IMG/VR virus record: IMGVR_UViG_3300047548_001390 | Coordinates: 1-64,000 of that record | Direction: 5' to 3' (one strand) | Length of the DNA: 64,000 nt | Source: a virus | Shown here: positions 7,940 to 17,726 of the stretch, one piece after another | Position numbering within the stretch: position 1 is the first letter of the stretch | Layout: the number at the start of each line of letters is the position of its first letter | Notes under the pieces: model-generated | Seen by the model: the letters and a program-made list of their open reading frames with translations, nothing else | Told to the model about the DNA's origin: nothing | Databases searched by the model: none | Position numbers and translations under genes: made by a program

Positions 7940-8500
7940 TTAATCCTCTATTTGGTCTACAACATTTAAAAAGTTTTCAACTGATTCGCGCATATACTTA
8001 ATAACATCTTCATGCTGCCCGAATATATTATTTATGCGGTTGTACAAATCTTCTGATACCACTACTGAAGTACCATCATTTAACGTAAAATCAAATCTAC
8101 CTTCTATTAAAGTGTCTAAGTTATTGATCTTTCTTATTTCTAATGACACAGGATCAGCGTTAAATGCTTTAGATGCTGCCAATTGAATGTAAGATTCAAT
8201 CAACGTATCCGTTACCTTCACATCTGTGTGATGCTTTCTAATAATGGAAGCAATCTTACTATCAGGAAGATCCTGATACATCTCCTCCTGAAGGTCATTT
8301 AATACAGATCGTTGTATTCTTGATTCTGTAATATGTTGCTTTGCTTCTTCAATCGAATGAAATAATGTAGGCTGTTTATCAATTAAAACAACCCCATCAT
8401 CTCCTTCAGAGATAACGTGTTCGTAACAGGTTACTCGTCTAGATATTCCTGTACCGGTCAACTTTTCATAAAGAGATGATTGGAGTTTTTTGTAATTCAT
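7940..8500 (-). CDS. Hypothetical protein in the prohead core cluster (186 aa)
   Basis: Acidic, mainly helical protein starting MNYKKLQSSLYEKLTGTG. Its start overlaps the stop of the upstream 8497-8871 gene by 4 bases, so translation is coupled. By position it corresponds to the gp68 site in T4 (order 20-67-68-21), but I do not recognise the sequence. The C-terminus (DVIKYMRESVENFLNVVDQ) is probably helical. A head-assembly role is inferred from context only. Confidence 0.7.
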   Translation of the reverse strand: MNYKKLQSSLYEKLTGTGISRRVTCYEHVISEGDDGVVLIDKQPTLFHSIEEAKQHITESRIQRSVLNDLQEEMYQDLPDSKIASIIRKHHTDVKVTDTLIESYIQLAASKAFNADPVSLEIRKINNLDTLIEGRFDFTLNDGTSVVVSEDLYNRINNIFGQHEDVIKYMRESVENFLNVVDQIED

Positions 8501-8871
8501 TTTACGTGTTTAATTTTGCCGCCCATTTCACGGAAGTCATCCAATTCTGTATCAGAAAGGTGTTCGCCAGCTTTAATGCCGTGCTCAAAGTTTTTGCCAA
8601 CAGCATGGACTTTGTACTTACCACCGCCGACTGGTTTGACGTGAAGAGCGTTGGCGTGAACTTTAGATTGATCCATTTCTTCGTCAACCAATTCAATCTC
8701 TTCAACAACTTCTTCAGCTTGCTCTTGTACGTTGAACATATTCTTGGCAACTTCCTGACGCATTACATCAAGACGCTCGGCAATACGGCCGGCCATTTCT
8801 GTTTCGAACGATTTCTGAATAGCGACAGAATCTCCGGATGCAATTGCATCGATTAGGTCACGAGTGCTCAT
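8497..8871 (-). CDS. Prohead core protein, gp67/gp68-like
   Basis: A 124-residue protein starting MSTRDLIDAIASGDSVAIQ, with an acidic helix EEVVEEIELVDEEMD (about residues 52-66) and a lysine/histidine-rich C-terminal part. The N-terminus resembles prohead core proteins found right after gene 20 in T4-likes. In T4 these small core proteins are part of the scaffold and are digested by gp21. Its start overlaps the end of gene 20 by 4 bases. Assignment is by resemblance and position. Confidence 0.65.
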   Translation of the reverse strand: MSTRDLIDAIASGDSVAIQKSFETEMAGRIAERLDVMRQEVAKNMFNVQEQAEEVVEEIELVDEEMDQSKVHANALHVKPVGGGKYKVHAVGKNFEHGIKAGEHLSDTELDDFREMGGKIKHVK

Positions 8872-10409
8872 TGGTTATCTCCTTGTTGAGCTTGCTGATC
8901 AAGCATTGGTTGTTGTTTGGCGACTGCTACTTGTCCTTCATGAGATGCAAAGTCGAGGTCTTGCTCGCGATCTACTTCCATCTCCTTATCCATATCCTTA
9001 ATGTCATCTTCAGTTTGCATAAGAACATTCTTACGAACCCAAGTACTCGAGAAGTACTTACCTACAAAAGGATCGATAACTTGAAGAAGTGCAACTCTAT
9101 TATTAATAATCTCGGAATCTTTCATCTCAGCAAAATGATTATCTCGCTGGAAATCAAACCGTATAGAATAGGACATATCATCCCACTCATCAGGCCTAAT
9201 GATTCCTTTTGTTATTAATTGAATTCTCAGTGCATCTTTTAAAAGCGAAGAAAATTTATTACGCAGCCTATCAATAAACTTGCTAAATTTAATTTCTTCA
9301 CGAGTAATCTCGTTTGTTCTACCCAGACTAAAGTTTTGATTTGGTTGTAGTCTTGAGATAGGAACATTAAGTGCTTTGTATAATTTATTCTGGAAGTATT
9401 CGATATCCTCAATCTGACCTAAATTCTGACCACCCTGAAGAGTAGTAATCTCTGTACCCTTACCACCTTCGCGGCGAGGCATCCAGAAGTCTTCCATCAA
9501 CGATAGGTGCTGGCGGTTGTCTTTTACTTCGCCTGTGGACGCATCGTATACAACTTTATTACGGAACTTAACCATAATGTCATTAACATACTGTTCAGCT
9601 TTCACTTTAGGTAAGTTACCAACATCAATATAGAAAATTCTTCTTTCTGGTGCGCGCGAGATGCGATAGATGACTAACGCATCTTCCATCATCTTTAATT
9701 GGTTTACTGGCTTGATTGCTTTGTGTAAGTAGCTCAACACCATATTAGTGTTGGCGTCAATTAATCCAGAATTAGCGTAAAGAATAGAATCAACAGAAAT
9801 CTTTACGCCTTGTGTTGTTTGCTCTGTAATACCTTTGTCATTGTATAGATAGTATTCTTCTACATTTTTTACAACTTCAACGCCTTTCTCATTCTTCTCT
9901 TTCTTTACGTTTTTAATCTTTCTCATCTTACGAGGATCGACAAAACGTAATTCTTGAATGCCTGCTTTTACATTCTTCTCATCTAGAAGGACATGATAAT
10001 ACATTCTTCCGTCAATATACCACTGACGGAACATATCGTGACCTTTTTCTTCGAATTTGTAAAGTCGAAGAATTTGATCAAACTCATCACGAATTTTTTT
10101 CTTTATTGAGTCGGAAACTTTAAGGTCATCGAGAACGACTGTGACAGATTGTGATTCTGCATCAGTAACAATTGCTTCATTAACGATATCTTCAATAGCT
10201 GCATCACAATCAGCGTACTGAGCTGCTTCACGATATCGACGGATTAAATCGTTTTCGTTCTTTACTACACCTTCAAGGTCAACAACGAGACCATAATATG
10301 CAGCTGCACTATTGACAACAGTGGAACCGTCGTCAGGAGTAGGAGCAATGATGCTTTCTATTTCCTGCGACGGCTTTTTACGTTTAATTTCAAAACCAAA
10401 AAAGTCCAT
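8868..10409 (-). CDS. 20: Portal vertex protein gp20
   Basis: A 513-residue portal protein (T4 is 524). Conserved T4-family portal blocks are visible: NENDLIRRYREAAQYADCD near residue 52, EDIVNEAIV, FRQWYIDGRMYYHVLLD (about 124-140), IYRISRAPERRIFYIDVGN (about 247-265) and NQNFSLGRTNEITREEIKF (about 358-376). The dodecameric ring nucleates prohead assembly and is the DNA channel and terminase docking site. It is followed by overlapping core genes. Confidence 0.97.
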   Translation of the reverse strand: MDFFGFEIKRKKPSQEIESIIAPTPDDGSTVVNSAAAYYGLVVDLEGVVKNENDLIRRYREAAQYADCDAAIEDIVNEAIVTDAESQSVTVVLDDLKVSDSIKKKIRDEFDQILRLYKFEEKGHDMFRQWYIDGRMYYHVLLDEKNVKAGIQELRFVDPRKMRKIKNVKKEKNEKGVEVVKNVEEYYLYNDKGITEQTTQGVKISVDSILYANSGLIDANTNMVLSYLHKAIKPVNQLKMMEDALVIYRISRAPERRIFYIDVGNLPKVKAEQYVNDIMVKFRNKVVYDASTGEVKDNRQHLSLMEDFWMPRREGGKGTEITTLQGGQNLGQIEDIEYFQNKLYKALNVPISRLQPNQNFSLGRTNEITREEIKFSKFIDRLRNKFSSLLKDALRIQLITKGIIRPDEWDDMSYSIRFDFQRDNHFAEMKDSEIINNRVALLQVIDPFVGKYFSSTWVRKNVLMQTEDDIKDMDKEMEVDREQDLDFASHEGQVAVAKQQPMLDQQAQQGDNQ

Positions 10410-10441
10410 AATTATGAATTTTCCTTATGATGTATCAAAAG

Positions 10442-10972
10442 TTAGATACGATCGGGGATAAAGTAGTTGTAGACAAACTCTACATCAAAGATTTCAATCT
10501 GATTGTTCTGTTCAAAGTCAAGAGCAATTGGACCAACCGAAACGGGATATGCGTTATAAAATTTATACGACTTGATTGTTGAATCGTTGCGATCAAGTTG
10601 GTAAACAGTCATGTCAACTTGATAATCAGTGGGTCTCATGATACCATTAGTGGCCGAATAGTTGAGGACACCATTCATCCACGTTTCCATTACATTACGA
10701 ATCAAGAAATTCGTATCATTGAACACGCTAACAGCCCATGGCTGGAATGTGCGCTCGCCTGCAAAGTGTACGGGACGACCACGGTAAGACGTGGTAATAT
10801 CTTCCACTACAGAAGCTGGCAACGTTGTTGCACGGCATAAAAACTGTGCTGCATTACCTGCTGTCGATCCAATTGCCCCAACAAAAGCTGGAAATGTCAA
10901 TTCAACGCGAAACTGGTTGGGGCGTGCACCACCACCTTGCATTTGCGCTACGAAACCTGAAATAGTAGCCAT
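10442..10972 (-). CDS. 19: Tail tube protein gp19
   Basis: A 176-residue protein (T4 is 163) with the gp19 pattern: RPNQFRVELTFPAF, FLCRATTLPASVVEDI, the loop YRGRPVHFAGERTF and WAVSVFNDTNFLIRN. It polymerises as hexameric rings forming the inner tube through which DNA passes. It has its own late promoter with a hairpin at the transcript start. Gene 20 follows after 32 bases. Confidence 0.95.
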   Translation of the reverse strand: MATISGFVAQMQGGGARPNQFRVELTFPAFVGAIGSTAGNAAQFLCRATTLPASVVEDITTSYRGRPVHFAGERTFQPWAVSVFNDTNFLIRNVMETWMNGVLNYSATNGIMRPTDYQVDMTVYQLDRNDSTIKSYKFYNAYPVSVGPIALDFEQNNQIEIFDVEFVYNYFIPDRI

Positions 10973-10988
10973 TTAATTCTCCTTAATG

Positions 10989-11018
10989 AGGGGTCCGTAG
11001 ACCCCTGTTATATTTATT
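10989..11018 (-). promoter_or_regulatory. Late promoter and 5'-terminal hairpin for gene 19
   Basis: AATAAATA (11011-11018) overlaps the gene 18 stop codon. Immediately downstream, a 7-bp stem AGGGGTC/GACCCCT with a TACG loop (10989-11006) begins at about the predicted transcription start. No T tract follows, so it looks like a leader hairpin rather than a terminator. Confidence 0.65.
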
Positions 11019-12948
11019 AGCCGCCAATTTCGTCAAACGAGATTCCGGTGCGGACAGCAACGAAATTCAGAGTGATGAAGTTAATCGAGCGAGCAGGTTT
11101 AATGTAGATATCAGCAACAAACTCGTTACGATCAATGACTTCGCCAGTGTTGTTTGTTTCGTCACAAATAACACGGAAGTCAATAACACCTCGACGACCT
11201 TGAACATCTCTTAAGAATGGCTCGACTAAGTTCTTAAATTGAGCACGTGTAAAGAAGTCGTTGAATTCAAACAGCTGATACTTAGCAGCCGTTGCAATTG
11301 CTTTTTCAAGGACAATAAACAGTCTACGTACGTTGATGCGGTCGAAAGCAGAGGGTTTAGCCAACAATGTTTTATCACCAAACAGAACAGTTCCCTGACC
11401 TGGGAATGTAACAACTGGGTTAATACCAGCTTTGTACAACTCATCGCGTTCCGTCTTATTGGGTGTAACGTTAAGTCTAACGACATTTTTGATCTGACCT
11501 CTATTCAAACCACCTGGCGACCACCAAGGATCATTTGTAAGATCTGTGCGTGCACACAACCCAGCGATATCACCATTCAATGGAACCCAGCGATACTTAT
11601 CGTTGTAGCGGTCATATTGGTATTTCCAACCAGAATCAAGAACACCATACGAGGAGCTAACATTAAAGGAAGATTGTTGACGGAATTCAATCGTTTTCTC
11701 AACAATGTCCAACCCCAGGATAACATTACCAGAGTTTGTGACTGGGGAAACAAACGCAACACAATCTTTACGAACTTCAGCAATTTGTTCAATAACAAAT
11801 TTGGCTACTGGAGCTGTGACAGGACCTGTAGGAATCAATGAAATGTCGTAAATTTCCGAGTTTGCAAAAATTGAAAATCCTTCTTGCAGCTGACCGGCAG
11901 TTGGAGACAAGTCATCTACACCACCATCAAGATTAGAAACGCTAAGAGATGACAACGAAGCAAACGTAGAATTTCTTGCCTGTGATCCCCATGCTGCACC
12001 AACACCAACAGCTGTTGGGTGATCCATCCACCAGATGTATTTGGAATTAACGTTAATGACGTTTCTGTAATAATTATTTGTTCCGTCTGGTTTTCTTGCG
12101 TCAACTGCTTTAGACACAAACTCGAACTTTTCCAAAATTGCACCACGAGTGCCAGTCCAAGCACCGTTGTCGTCAATCAAAATAACGTGCATTTCATCGT
12201 TAAGACCATTAACACCATCAACGTACGTTGAGGTTCCTGGTGCTGAATCAAATTCTGTGCGGTATGTCCACGAGCTAAATGTAGCCGAGTCAGCCATTTC
12301 GACACGAATCGAATTACCTAACGATCCAGGATATTTGGCAGCCCAAGTTCCAACAACACCAGCACCGTTTGCATAATTGGTTTCATACTCAACTTCATTT
12401 CTAATCTTAATACCGCCAACAACAATTTCTGGTGTACCATCAAAATCGACACCAACACTGTCAGTGACCGTAATGGTTGGGGCAGAGGTGTACCCAGAAC
12501 CTGGATCGGTAATGTTAATGCTTACAATCACGCCGTCTTCAACAACTGCCGTGCCTGTAGCTGTAACTCCACCAGTAATCTGAGGTGCGGAAAATTCAAC
12601 AACTGGATTTAGATATCCTGAACCACCAGCAACAATCTCAACGTTTGTGACGGTACCAGAAAGGGTAGAAACTGCGTTACGAGCTGCTGTGGTATCAACA
12701 CGAACCAACAAAAGATTATTTGTGTAAGCCAAAAAGTTAGCAGCAGTAAACCATGAAGCTGCATTGCCGTCAACAGGACGTCCAAAACGGGATACTAGTT
12801 GATTTTCCGATGAGATCGTTGTGGTATCCATAACAGGACCCCACATGAAAACACCAGCGTAAGCGCCTGTGGATGTGGCCACAGCAGGTACAATATTAGT
12901 CAGGTCTTTTTCGGTGACCAAAACCCCAGGTGAAAGCTGAAAAGCCAT
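11017..12948 (-). CDS. 18: Tail sheath protein gp18
   Basis: A 643-residue contractile sheath protein (T4 is 659). The start LSPGVLVTEKDLTNIVPAVA, GAYAGVFMWGPV and the C-terminal half with NVRRLFIVLEKAIATAAKYQ and FEFNDFFTRAQF are typical. Residues about 100-155 contain two GGSGY/GSGYT beta-repeat units not expected in the sheath core, probably a surface insertion. The same repeat occurs in gp14, gp8 and the 947-residue wedge protein. The sheath contracts to drive the tube through the cell envelope. Own late promoter upstream. Confidence 0.96.
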   Translation of the reverse strand: MAFQLSPGVLVTEKDLTNIVPAVATSTGAYAGVFMWGPVMDTTTISSENQLVSRFGRPVDGNAASWFTAANFLAYTNNLLLVRVDTTAARNAVSTLSGTVTNVEIVAGGSGYLNPVVEFSAPQITGGVTATGTAVVEDGVIVSINITDPGSGYTSAPTITVTDSVGVDFDGTPEIVVGGIKIRNEVEYETNYANGAGVVGTWAAKYPGSLGNSIRVEMADSATFSSWTYRTEFDSAPGTSTYVDGVNGLNDEMHVILIDDNGAWTGTRGAILEKFEFVSKAVDARKPDGTNNYYRNVINVNSKYIWWMDHPTAVGVGAAWGSQARNSTFASLSSLSVSNLDGGVDDLSPTAGQLQEGFSIFANSEIYDISLIPTGPVTAPVAKFVIEQIAEVRKDCVAFVSPVTNSGNVILGLDIVEKTIEFRQQSSFNVSSSYGVLDSGWKYQYDRYNDKYRWVPLNGDIAGLCARTDLTNDPWWSPGGLNRGQIKNVVRLNVTPNKTERDELYKAGINPVVTFPGQGTVLFGDKTLLAKPSAFDRINVRRLFIVLEKAIATAAKYQLFEFNDFFTRAQFKNLVEPFLRDVQGRRGVIDFRVICDETNNTGEVIDRNEFVADIYIKPARSINFITLNFVAVRTGISFDEIGG

Positions 12949-12967
12949 TATTATCTCCTTGTTAACG

Positions 12968-13006
12968 ACGAAGTTAGTTCCACACTAAATCTTCGTATTA
13001 TTTATT
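12968..13006 (-). promoter_or_regulatory. Late promoter and 5' leader hairpin for gene 18
   Basis: AATAAATA (12999-13006) lies just after the gene 17 stop. A hairpin starts about at the predicted transcription start: ACGAAG...CTTCGT outer stem plus a 5-bp inner stem (12968-12996). An AAGGAG ribosome-binding site follows. Confidence 0.6.
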
Positions 13007-13010
13007 GATT

Positions 13011-14660
13011 TTAAAAGTTCAATAGCTCTATTTGGTCAGGTGTAAGGTGGTAAGGGTTGTTTTTTGAAGGTAATTTGCGGTTATCATCTGTTTCTTTTGA
13101 TAGTTCTACCGGTTTGTTATCTTCAAAAAACCCAAATGGAGTTAAAGTTGAATCGATGTATTGTTGTTTTTGTTCCGTCAAAATACTACGTAGATTAATA
13201 TTTGTAATTTGTTGGAACACATCTTGTTTTGTCAACCACGCTAATAACCATAATGTAGTGCACAAATCGTCATTAACAGAGGGATCTTGCGATGCATAAG
13301 ACTTTCGATACATCACAAATAACCCAAGTTCACTGATAATTCTATGTGAGCTGACAATTAGTTGATCTTTTTCAATCAACTCTTTTAAAACTGAACACCC
13401 AAGAGATTTAACCTTTGAAGTCGTTCTGACGCCTGGATATCCTCTTGTTTGAGAAAGTTCGTTGCCATTGGTAAAATATAAGTTTTCATACTCATATTCA
13501 TACCAAATTGTATTGGCAACCTCTTCTCCAAGATCATTAATTTCAATCAGAATAAAAGCATTATTATATTCTCGAGCAGTATTATATATCAGATGTGGAT
13601 ATTCAAGAGTAGAAATCTCATTATCCTTATATGTCGCTACTACTCTATACGGCATTTCTGAAACATCCGTAACAGTAAACGCTGAAAAATCATGATGACG
13701 TCCTCGAGAAACGTCAACTGTAATAACATATGACCTATCTTTTTCTGGAGGGTAAAAAACTTCGAAGTTGTCTTTTTGAATAACAGGGACAGCAAGGGGA
13801 AGTGTAGCTAGCTTTGATCCATCAACAAGAGTATATGAACTACCTTCGAATGTTGTTTCGATTTCTTGACGGTACTTAACTTCACCTAGTTTCTTGCGTT
13901 GAGAATCTGCCCATTCTTGTGATCTTTTTGGATTCTCTTGCCAATGACCTTCAACGGTCTTAAAGTCATTTACTTCCTTAACAGCTTCAGCCCACAACTT
14001 ATGGTAATGGTTCAATCCATTGGGTGTACTAATAATTACTAGTTTAGAAGATTCGGAAGATGACAATGTTGGAAATACAGAAGCAATGAACTCTTCTGCT
14101 AGGTTTGGGTGAAGATGAGCAAACTCATCGCAAAGCAATAAGTTAACGGACATACCACGAACAGCACTGGCTGATGTAGCTGATGCAACACATCTTGAAC
14201 CATTTTCAAGAACCAACGACTTTTTGTTCCATTCAACAACACCTTGCTGTAACCATTGTGGAAGGTTTTCAATGATGAACTGCACACGACCAAAGATTTC
14301 AATAGCAATAGCTTGCTTGTTTGCTAAAATAACTGCTGTCTTATTTTCATTGAATAGCACATACCATGCGAAGTAAGCTGCAACAATTGTTGACTTACCA
14401 GCCTGACGAAATAGTTTACCTAAGGTGTTTTTGTTGTTGTGAATAGATTCGATGATTCGCCTTTGATAGGGAAACATCTTAAAAGGAACAACTCCATCAT
14501 CAAGCGAAACAATCTTTGCGTACGTCTCAATGAAGTATATGGGGTCTTTAGCACACTTAATATATTCGTGTACCTGATCTTGAGTAAAAGCAACCTGAAC
14601 TCCAGCTGCTTTTAAGAGGGGATTTCTGTTATAAAATTGCATTAAAAATCTTGAAGCCAC
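13011..14660 (-). CDS. 17: Large terminase subunit gp17
   Basis: A 549-residue packaging motor (T4 is 610). The ATPase domain has Walker A FRQAGKST (84-91) and Walker B LLLCDEFA (174-181), with STPNG as the coupling motif region (211-215). The RNase H-like nuclease domain has acidic motifs ITVDVSRG (Asp316), LIEIND and a C-terminal SVNDD. It translocates DNA into the prohead at gp20 and cuts concatemers. Its start overlaps the gp15 end by 19 bases. No small terminase gene (16) is recognisable in the window. Confidence 0.96.
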   Translation of the reverse strand: MASRFLMQFYNRNPLLKAAGVQVAFTQDQVHEYIKCAKDPIYFIETYAKIVSLDDGVVPFKMFPYQRRIIESIHNNKNTLGKLFRQAGKSTIVAAYFAWYVLFNENKTAVILANKQAIAIEIFGRVQFIIENLPQWLQQGVVEWNKKSLVLENGSRCVASATSASAVRGMSVNLLLCDEFAHLHPNLAEEFIASVFPTLSSSESSKLVIISTPNGLNHYHKLWAEAVKEVNDFKTVEGHWQENPKRSQEWADSQRKKLGEVKYRQEIETTFEGSSYTLVDGSKLATLPLAVPVIQKDNFEVFYPPEKDRSYVITVDVSRGRHHDFSAFTVTDVSEMPYRVVATYKDNEISTLEYPHLIYNTAREYNNAFILIEINDLGEEVANTIWYEYEYENLYFTNGNELSQTRGYPGVRTTSKVKSLGCSVLKELIEKDQLIVSSHRIISELGLFVMYRKSYASQDPSVNDDLCTTLWLLAWLTKQDVFQQITNINLRSILTEQKQQYIDSTLTPFGFFEDNKPVELSKETDDNRKLPSKNNPYHLTPDQIELLNF

Positions 14661-15391
14661 TCATCACGAGTAATTTGATACGTCTCTGGATCACCTTCAG
14701 CAACGTGTACAGAAGCAATGTTTCCAGACATATCCCTAACATTCATTCCAGTAGAGTATATAGGTTTGTTTTGACCAACTGGACCAAACAGATTTGTTTT
14801 TAAAGTGAAGTCTAAAGTATGTGTCACAAAACGTCTTGTTTCAAATGAGCCATCGTACTCATCAGCAACTTGAAGATTGTTTAGGACAACCGGAACATCA
14901 ACAATCAAATTAAGATCTGGGACTACTTTAACAGCTAATGTATATTCTGGATTGAACCAAGGAAGAATCTGCTCAATAATTTGTAAACCGTCTTCTTGCG
15001 TTTTGGTCAATACATATAAAGAAATGTTTATATTGTACGGGACCGGCGATCCAACGCTTGTTGAGGCTTCACCGTTATTACAGTTTATAGTGTTGTTTTT
15101 ATTAAACTTTCTTGTAGGGTCGTAGCTGTAGCTAGTAATTTCAAACGACATCCTTGGGAGACTTGTGTACGTATGATTATTTAAATCCGGATCTTGCTCA
15201 ATACGAACTAACCACTTTTCCTTAGGGGAGTACGCGAGGGGAATTTGGAGTCTTTGTACGATGGGCCCGTTAACAGAATCACCCTCTCTACGATCAATAT
15301 AGATGTCGCTAAACAATCGCCCGAAGGACACAATCGTCTTACGGATGATACCCCAATAAAAAGTTTGTTGGTTTAACACATCAGTCTCCAA
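14642..15391 (-). CDS. 15: Tail terminator / sheath stabiliser gp15
   Basis: A 249-residue protein (T4 gp15 is 272) with the family start NQQTFYWGIIRKTIVSFGRL followed by FSDIYIDRR, and the later block RRFVTHTLDFTLKTNLFGPV. In T4 a gp15 hexamer ends the tail at the neck side and binds gp13/gp14. Overlaps both neighbours (gp14 upstream by 11 bases, gp17 downstream by 19), consistent with one late operon 13-14-15-17. Confidence 0.9.
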   Translation of the reverse strand: METDVLNQQTFYWGIIRKTIVSFGRLFSDIYIDRREGDSVNGPIVQRLQIPLAYSPKEKWLVRIEQDPDLNNHTYTSLPRMSFEITSYSYDPTRKFNKNNTINCNNGEASTSVGSPVPYNINISLYVLTKTQEDGLQIIEQILPWFNPEYTLAVKVVPDLNLIVDVPVVLNNLQVADEYDGSFETRRFVTHTLDFTLKTNLFGPVGQNKPIYSTGMNVRDMSGNIASVHVAEGDPETYQITRDEWLQDF

Positions 15392-16277
15392 AAGGATTGT
15401 TTTCGTTAAATAACAAATCCCTTGCCTCTAACTTAAATTTATTATTGTCACCGTACGATTCAACCGCATCTACATTGTTTTCAACTGTGGCAACTGCTGT
15501 TGCATTTTGACCGTTACCAGTAATAGTGACAGTAGCTGTCTTGTAGTTATATCCACCATTAGTAACATTAACACTTGTAATTGACCCGCTTTGAATCACA
15601 GCTTGGGCAGTAGCTCCTCTTCCTGTAGGAGAAGTAATTGCTACCGTAGCACTTGTATAACCAGTGCCGCCGTTCGTGACCTGGATGTCAGTTATCTCGC
15701 CACTATTAGTTCTATTCAGATCAGTTGTAAACGACTTCAAGTTTTCAAATGCATCAATTTCTGATATACCAGTATCAATACGCTCCGAAGCATACTGAAA
15801 CAACTCGACTTGAAGCTTATAAACATACAGCTTACCTAATTGATAGAAAGGATCCTGATGCTTGACAAACTTAATTTCAAACAACCCATCTGTAAGAGGG
15901 AAATAAATCAAATCACCTTCGTTGGGTCTTGTTGGAATAGTTGTCTTATTGTATCTTCCAATCAGTTGTTCCCAACGACGTCTAGCTACAACTAATGTAG
16001 CTGATTGTTCCATCATAAGACCAAACTTCTGAAGGAATGCACCTTGACCATCGAAAGAGTCAACGTTTTCAAAATACATCTCAATTGGAAATGAAGTCTT
16101 AAACTGACTCAGACGATCCTCGCCAAGAATATCATCCTTGGAAACAAGTTCTCTTGGAATGTAGTACAGAGTTTGACCAAATATTTTTAATGATTCAATG
16201 ATCAAGTCTTCAACAAGTAACTGCTCGTTACGAGTTCCTTGAGTAAAGTATACGTTGGGCCCAGACATTGGTATCAT
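15381..16277 (-). CDS. 14: Neck protein gp14
   Basis: A 298-residue neck protein (T4 is 256). The N-terminal part (NEQLLVEDLIIESLKIFGQ, YYIPRELVSKDDILGEDR) and YQLGKLYVYKLQVELFQYAS are diagnostic. Residues about 192-265 carry two GGTGYT-type beta-repeats absent from T4 gp14, explaining the extra length. gp13 and gp14 seal the filled head and accept the tail. An ATG at 16268 is an alternative start. Confidence 0.92.
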   Translation of the reverse strand: MIPMSGPNVYFTQGTRNEQLLVEDLIIESLKIFGQTLYYIPRELVSKDDILGEDRLSQFKTSFPIEMYFENVDSFDGQGAFLQKFGLMMEQSATLVVARRRWEQLIGRYNKTTIPTRPNEGDLIYFPLTDGLFEIKFVKHQDPFYQLGKLYVYKLQVELFQYASERIDTGISEIDAFENLKSFTTDLNRTNSGEITDIQVTNGGTGYTSATVAITSPTGRGATAQAVIQSGSITSVNVTNGGYNYKTATVTITGNGQNATAVATVENNVDAVESYGDNNKFKLEARDLLFNENNPFGD

Positions 16278-16281
16278 GGTT

Positions 16282-17253
16282 TTAACCTAAGTAGAAGTCA
16301 AGAGGAGCTGACTTGTTGATCAATTCATCTTCAAGCTCTTTAATTTCTGATATGGCCGTTTGATACATTGATTGACCATCAATGGTGACTCCACCAGGTA
16401 GTTGAATACCAGAAAATTTAGAAAGATTAGTTGCCCATTGTCTCTTAAAAAGAGCAGTAGTATAGTGTTTCAACCATGGCTCGCTCCAGACTTTTTGGAA
16501 CTGAGCTGGATCTAGAGCACGATAGCATTCCACCACAACATGATCTCCAGGACGGATATCTGTTTCCCAGTTAATTACAGGATACAAACGTCCTTGCATA
16601 CGGTTGAAACTGATTTGTGGTCTGCCATTCAATTCTAGGTCAAGCAAAGCAAGGTGACCCATCACTTGCTTATAATAGATGATAGATGTTGATGCAAGAT
16701 CATACAAGTCGTTCAATCTTAACTGATATTGAATATCAAACATTGATTTGGATGTCTGAGTACCAGCAAATGGAATTAAACGAACAACACCATATACCCA
16801 ATCTGACAACTGAAGATATTTTAATTCTGTTTCTCCAGGCGTATAAAAATTTGTAGTGGCAAGGGTTGCGGTAATCGCTGGATTGTCTTCCACTTGAATT
16901 GTTTCACCGGCTTGGAATTCGCCAGTAACAAAACGAATAATCAGTTCTGTTCCTTGCGATACTTTGTCTGTTTGATCAACAACTCGAGCACGTGCTCCAG
17001 ATGTTTGGCCAATAACCCAATCATTTAATGGGAAGGTTTCTGCAACAGATTGCTGCAAAGTAAGAGTTGAAGCATTAATCTTGTGCTTGAGATATACTTT
17101 TTCAATGCCGTCATAGTGATACAAACGCCAGTATTCCAAGGCTTCGTCGATGCGATCCTCCAACTGGTCGTCTTCTATATTAATTTCAAGAACAGGAGCT
17201 CCGAGATTACGAAGGCAGTATTCTTTTAATTGCTGTCTAGTTGTAACGGCCAT
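16282..17253 (-). CDS. 13: Neck protein gp13
   Basis: A 323-residue neck protein (T4 is 309). It starts TRQQLKEYCLRNLGAPVLEI followed by the helix QLEDRIDEALEYWRLYHYDG, and later has WVYGVVRLIPF and ASTSIIYYKQVMGHLALLDL. All are gp13 signatures. Residues about 75-125 hold a beta insertion (GQTSGARARVVDQ...AGETIQVED). It is the first gene of the 13-14-15-17 operon, behind a late promoter. Confidence 0.93.
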   Translation of the reverse strand: MAVTTRQQLKEYCLRNLGAPVLEINIEDDQLEDRIDEALEYWRLYHYDGIEKVYLKHKINASTLTLQQSVAETFPLNDWVIGQTSGARARVVDQTDKVSQGTELIIRFVTGEFQAGETIQVEDNPAITATLATTNFYTPGETELKYLQLSDWVYGVVRLIPFAGTQTSKSMFDIQYQLRLNDLYDLASTSIIYYKQVMGHLALLDLELNGRPQISFNRMQGRLYPVINWETDIRPGDHVVVECYRALDPAQFQKVWSEPWLKHYTTALFKRQWATNLSKFSGIQLPGGVTIDGQSMYQTAISEIKELEDELINKSAPLDFYLG

Positions 17254-17291
17254 GTTGGGTCTCTTAATCGGGTAGGTTAATCGTTTATTGA

Positions 17292-17726
17292 TTATTTATT
17301 TAGTTGTTTAACTACCTCTTCTGGAGACACCCAGCAATCATCCCGGAACTCACACTGTTCCCAGATCCAAAACTGCTTTTCTCTTAGGTATTTTCTATCT
17401 TTTAACATGTTAATGTTTTCAGGATGTCCAAATATATTAGGATCCGACTGTCCCCACAAAACAATCCCTGGTTTACCAAGATCCCAGCAGAAATGTTGAA
17501 AAAAACTATCCACTGAGATCCAAGTTCTACATTCATTAACTAAAGAACCCAGTTCTTTCAAACTGAGATTCTTTCTGAAATCTTCGACTAATTGTTCCTC
17601 TCCTTCTATCCCTATTTGCACGATTGGCTCATCAATCAGCTCAACCAACTGTTTAAAAAAAGGATAGTTTTTAGGGTTATTCTTTCCATTACGAAGTTTC
17701 TTGGAATATGGTGAGATAATAATCAT
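17292..17726 (-). CDS. Glycosyltransferase family 9-like, C-terminal half
   Basis: A 144-residue protein resembling the C-terminal (nucleotide-sugar-binding) half of heptosyltransferase-like GT9 enzymes: CRTWISVDSFFQHFCWDLGK (about 86-105) and PGIVLWGQSDPNIFGHPENI (about 106-125). No N-terminal half is present. The missing half appears as the C-terminal part of the upstream gene, whose stop overlaps this start by 4 bases (ATGA). The two products may form a split enzyme, or a fusion protein has been broken here. A sugar-transfer role on virion or host surface is inferred. Confidence 0.75.
   Translation of the reverse strand: MIIISPYSKKLRNGKNNPKNYPFFKQLVELIDEPIVQIGIEGEEQLVEDFRKNLSLKELGSLVNECRTWISVDSFFQHFCWDLGKPGIVLWGQSDPNIFGHPENINMLKDRKYLREKQFWIWEQCEFRDDCWVSPEEVVKQLNK
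17293..17300 (-). promoter_or_regulatory. Late promoter for the gene 13 operon
   Basis: AATAAATA on the minus strand, overlapping the end of the upstream glycosyltransferase gene and 39 bases before the gene 13 start. Confidence 0.6.
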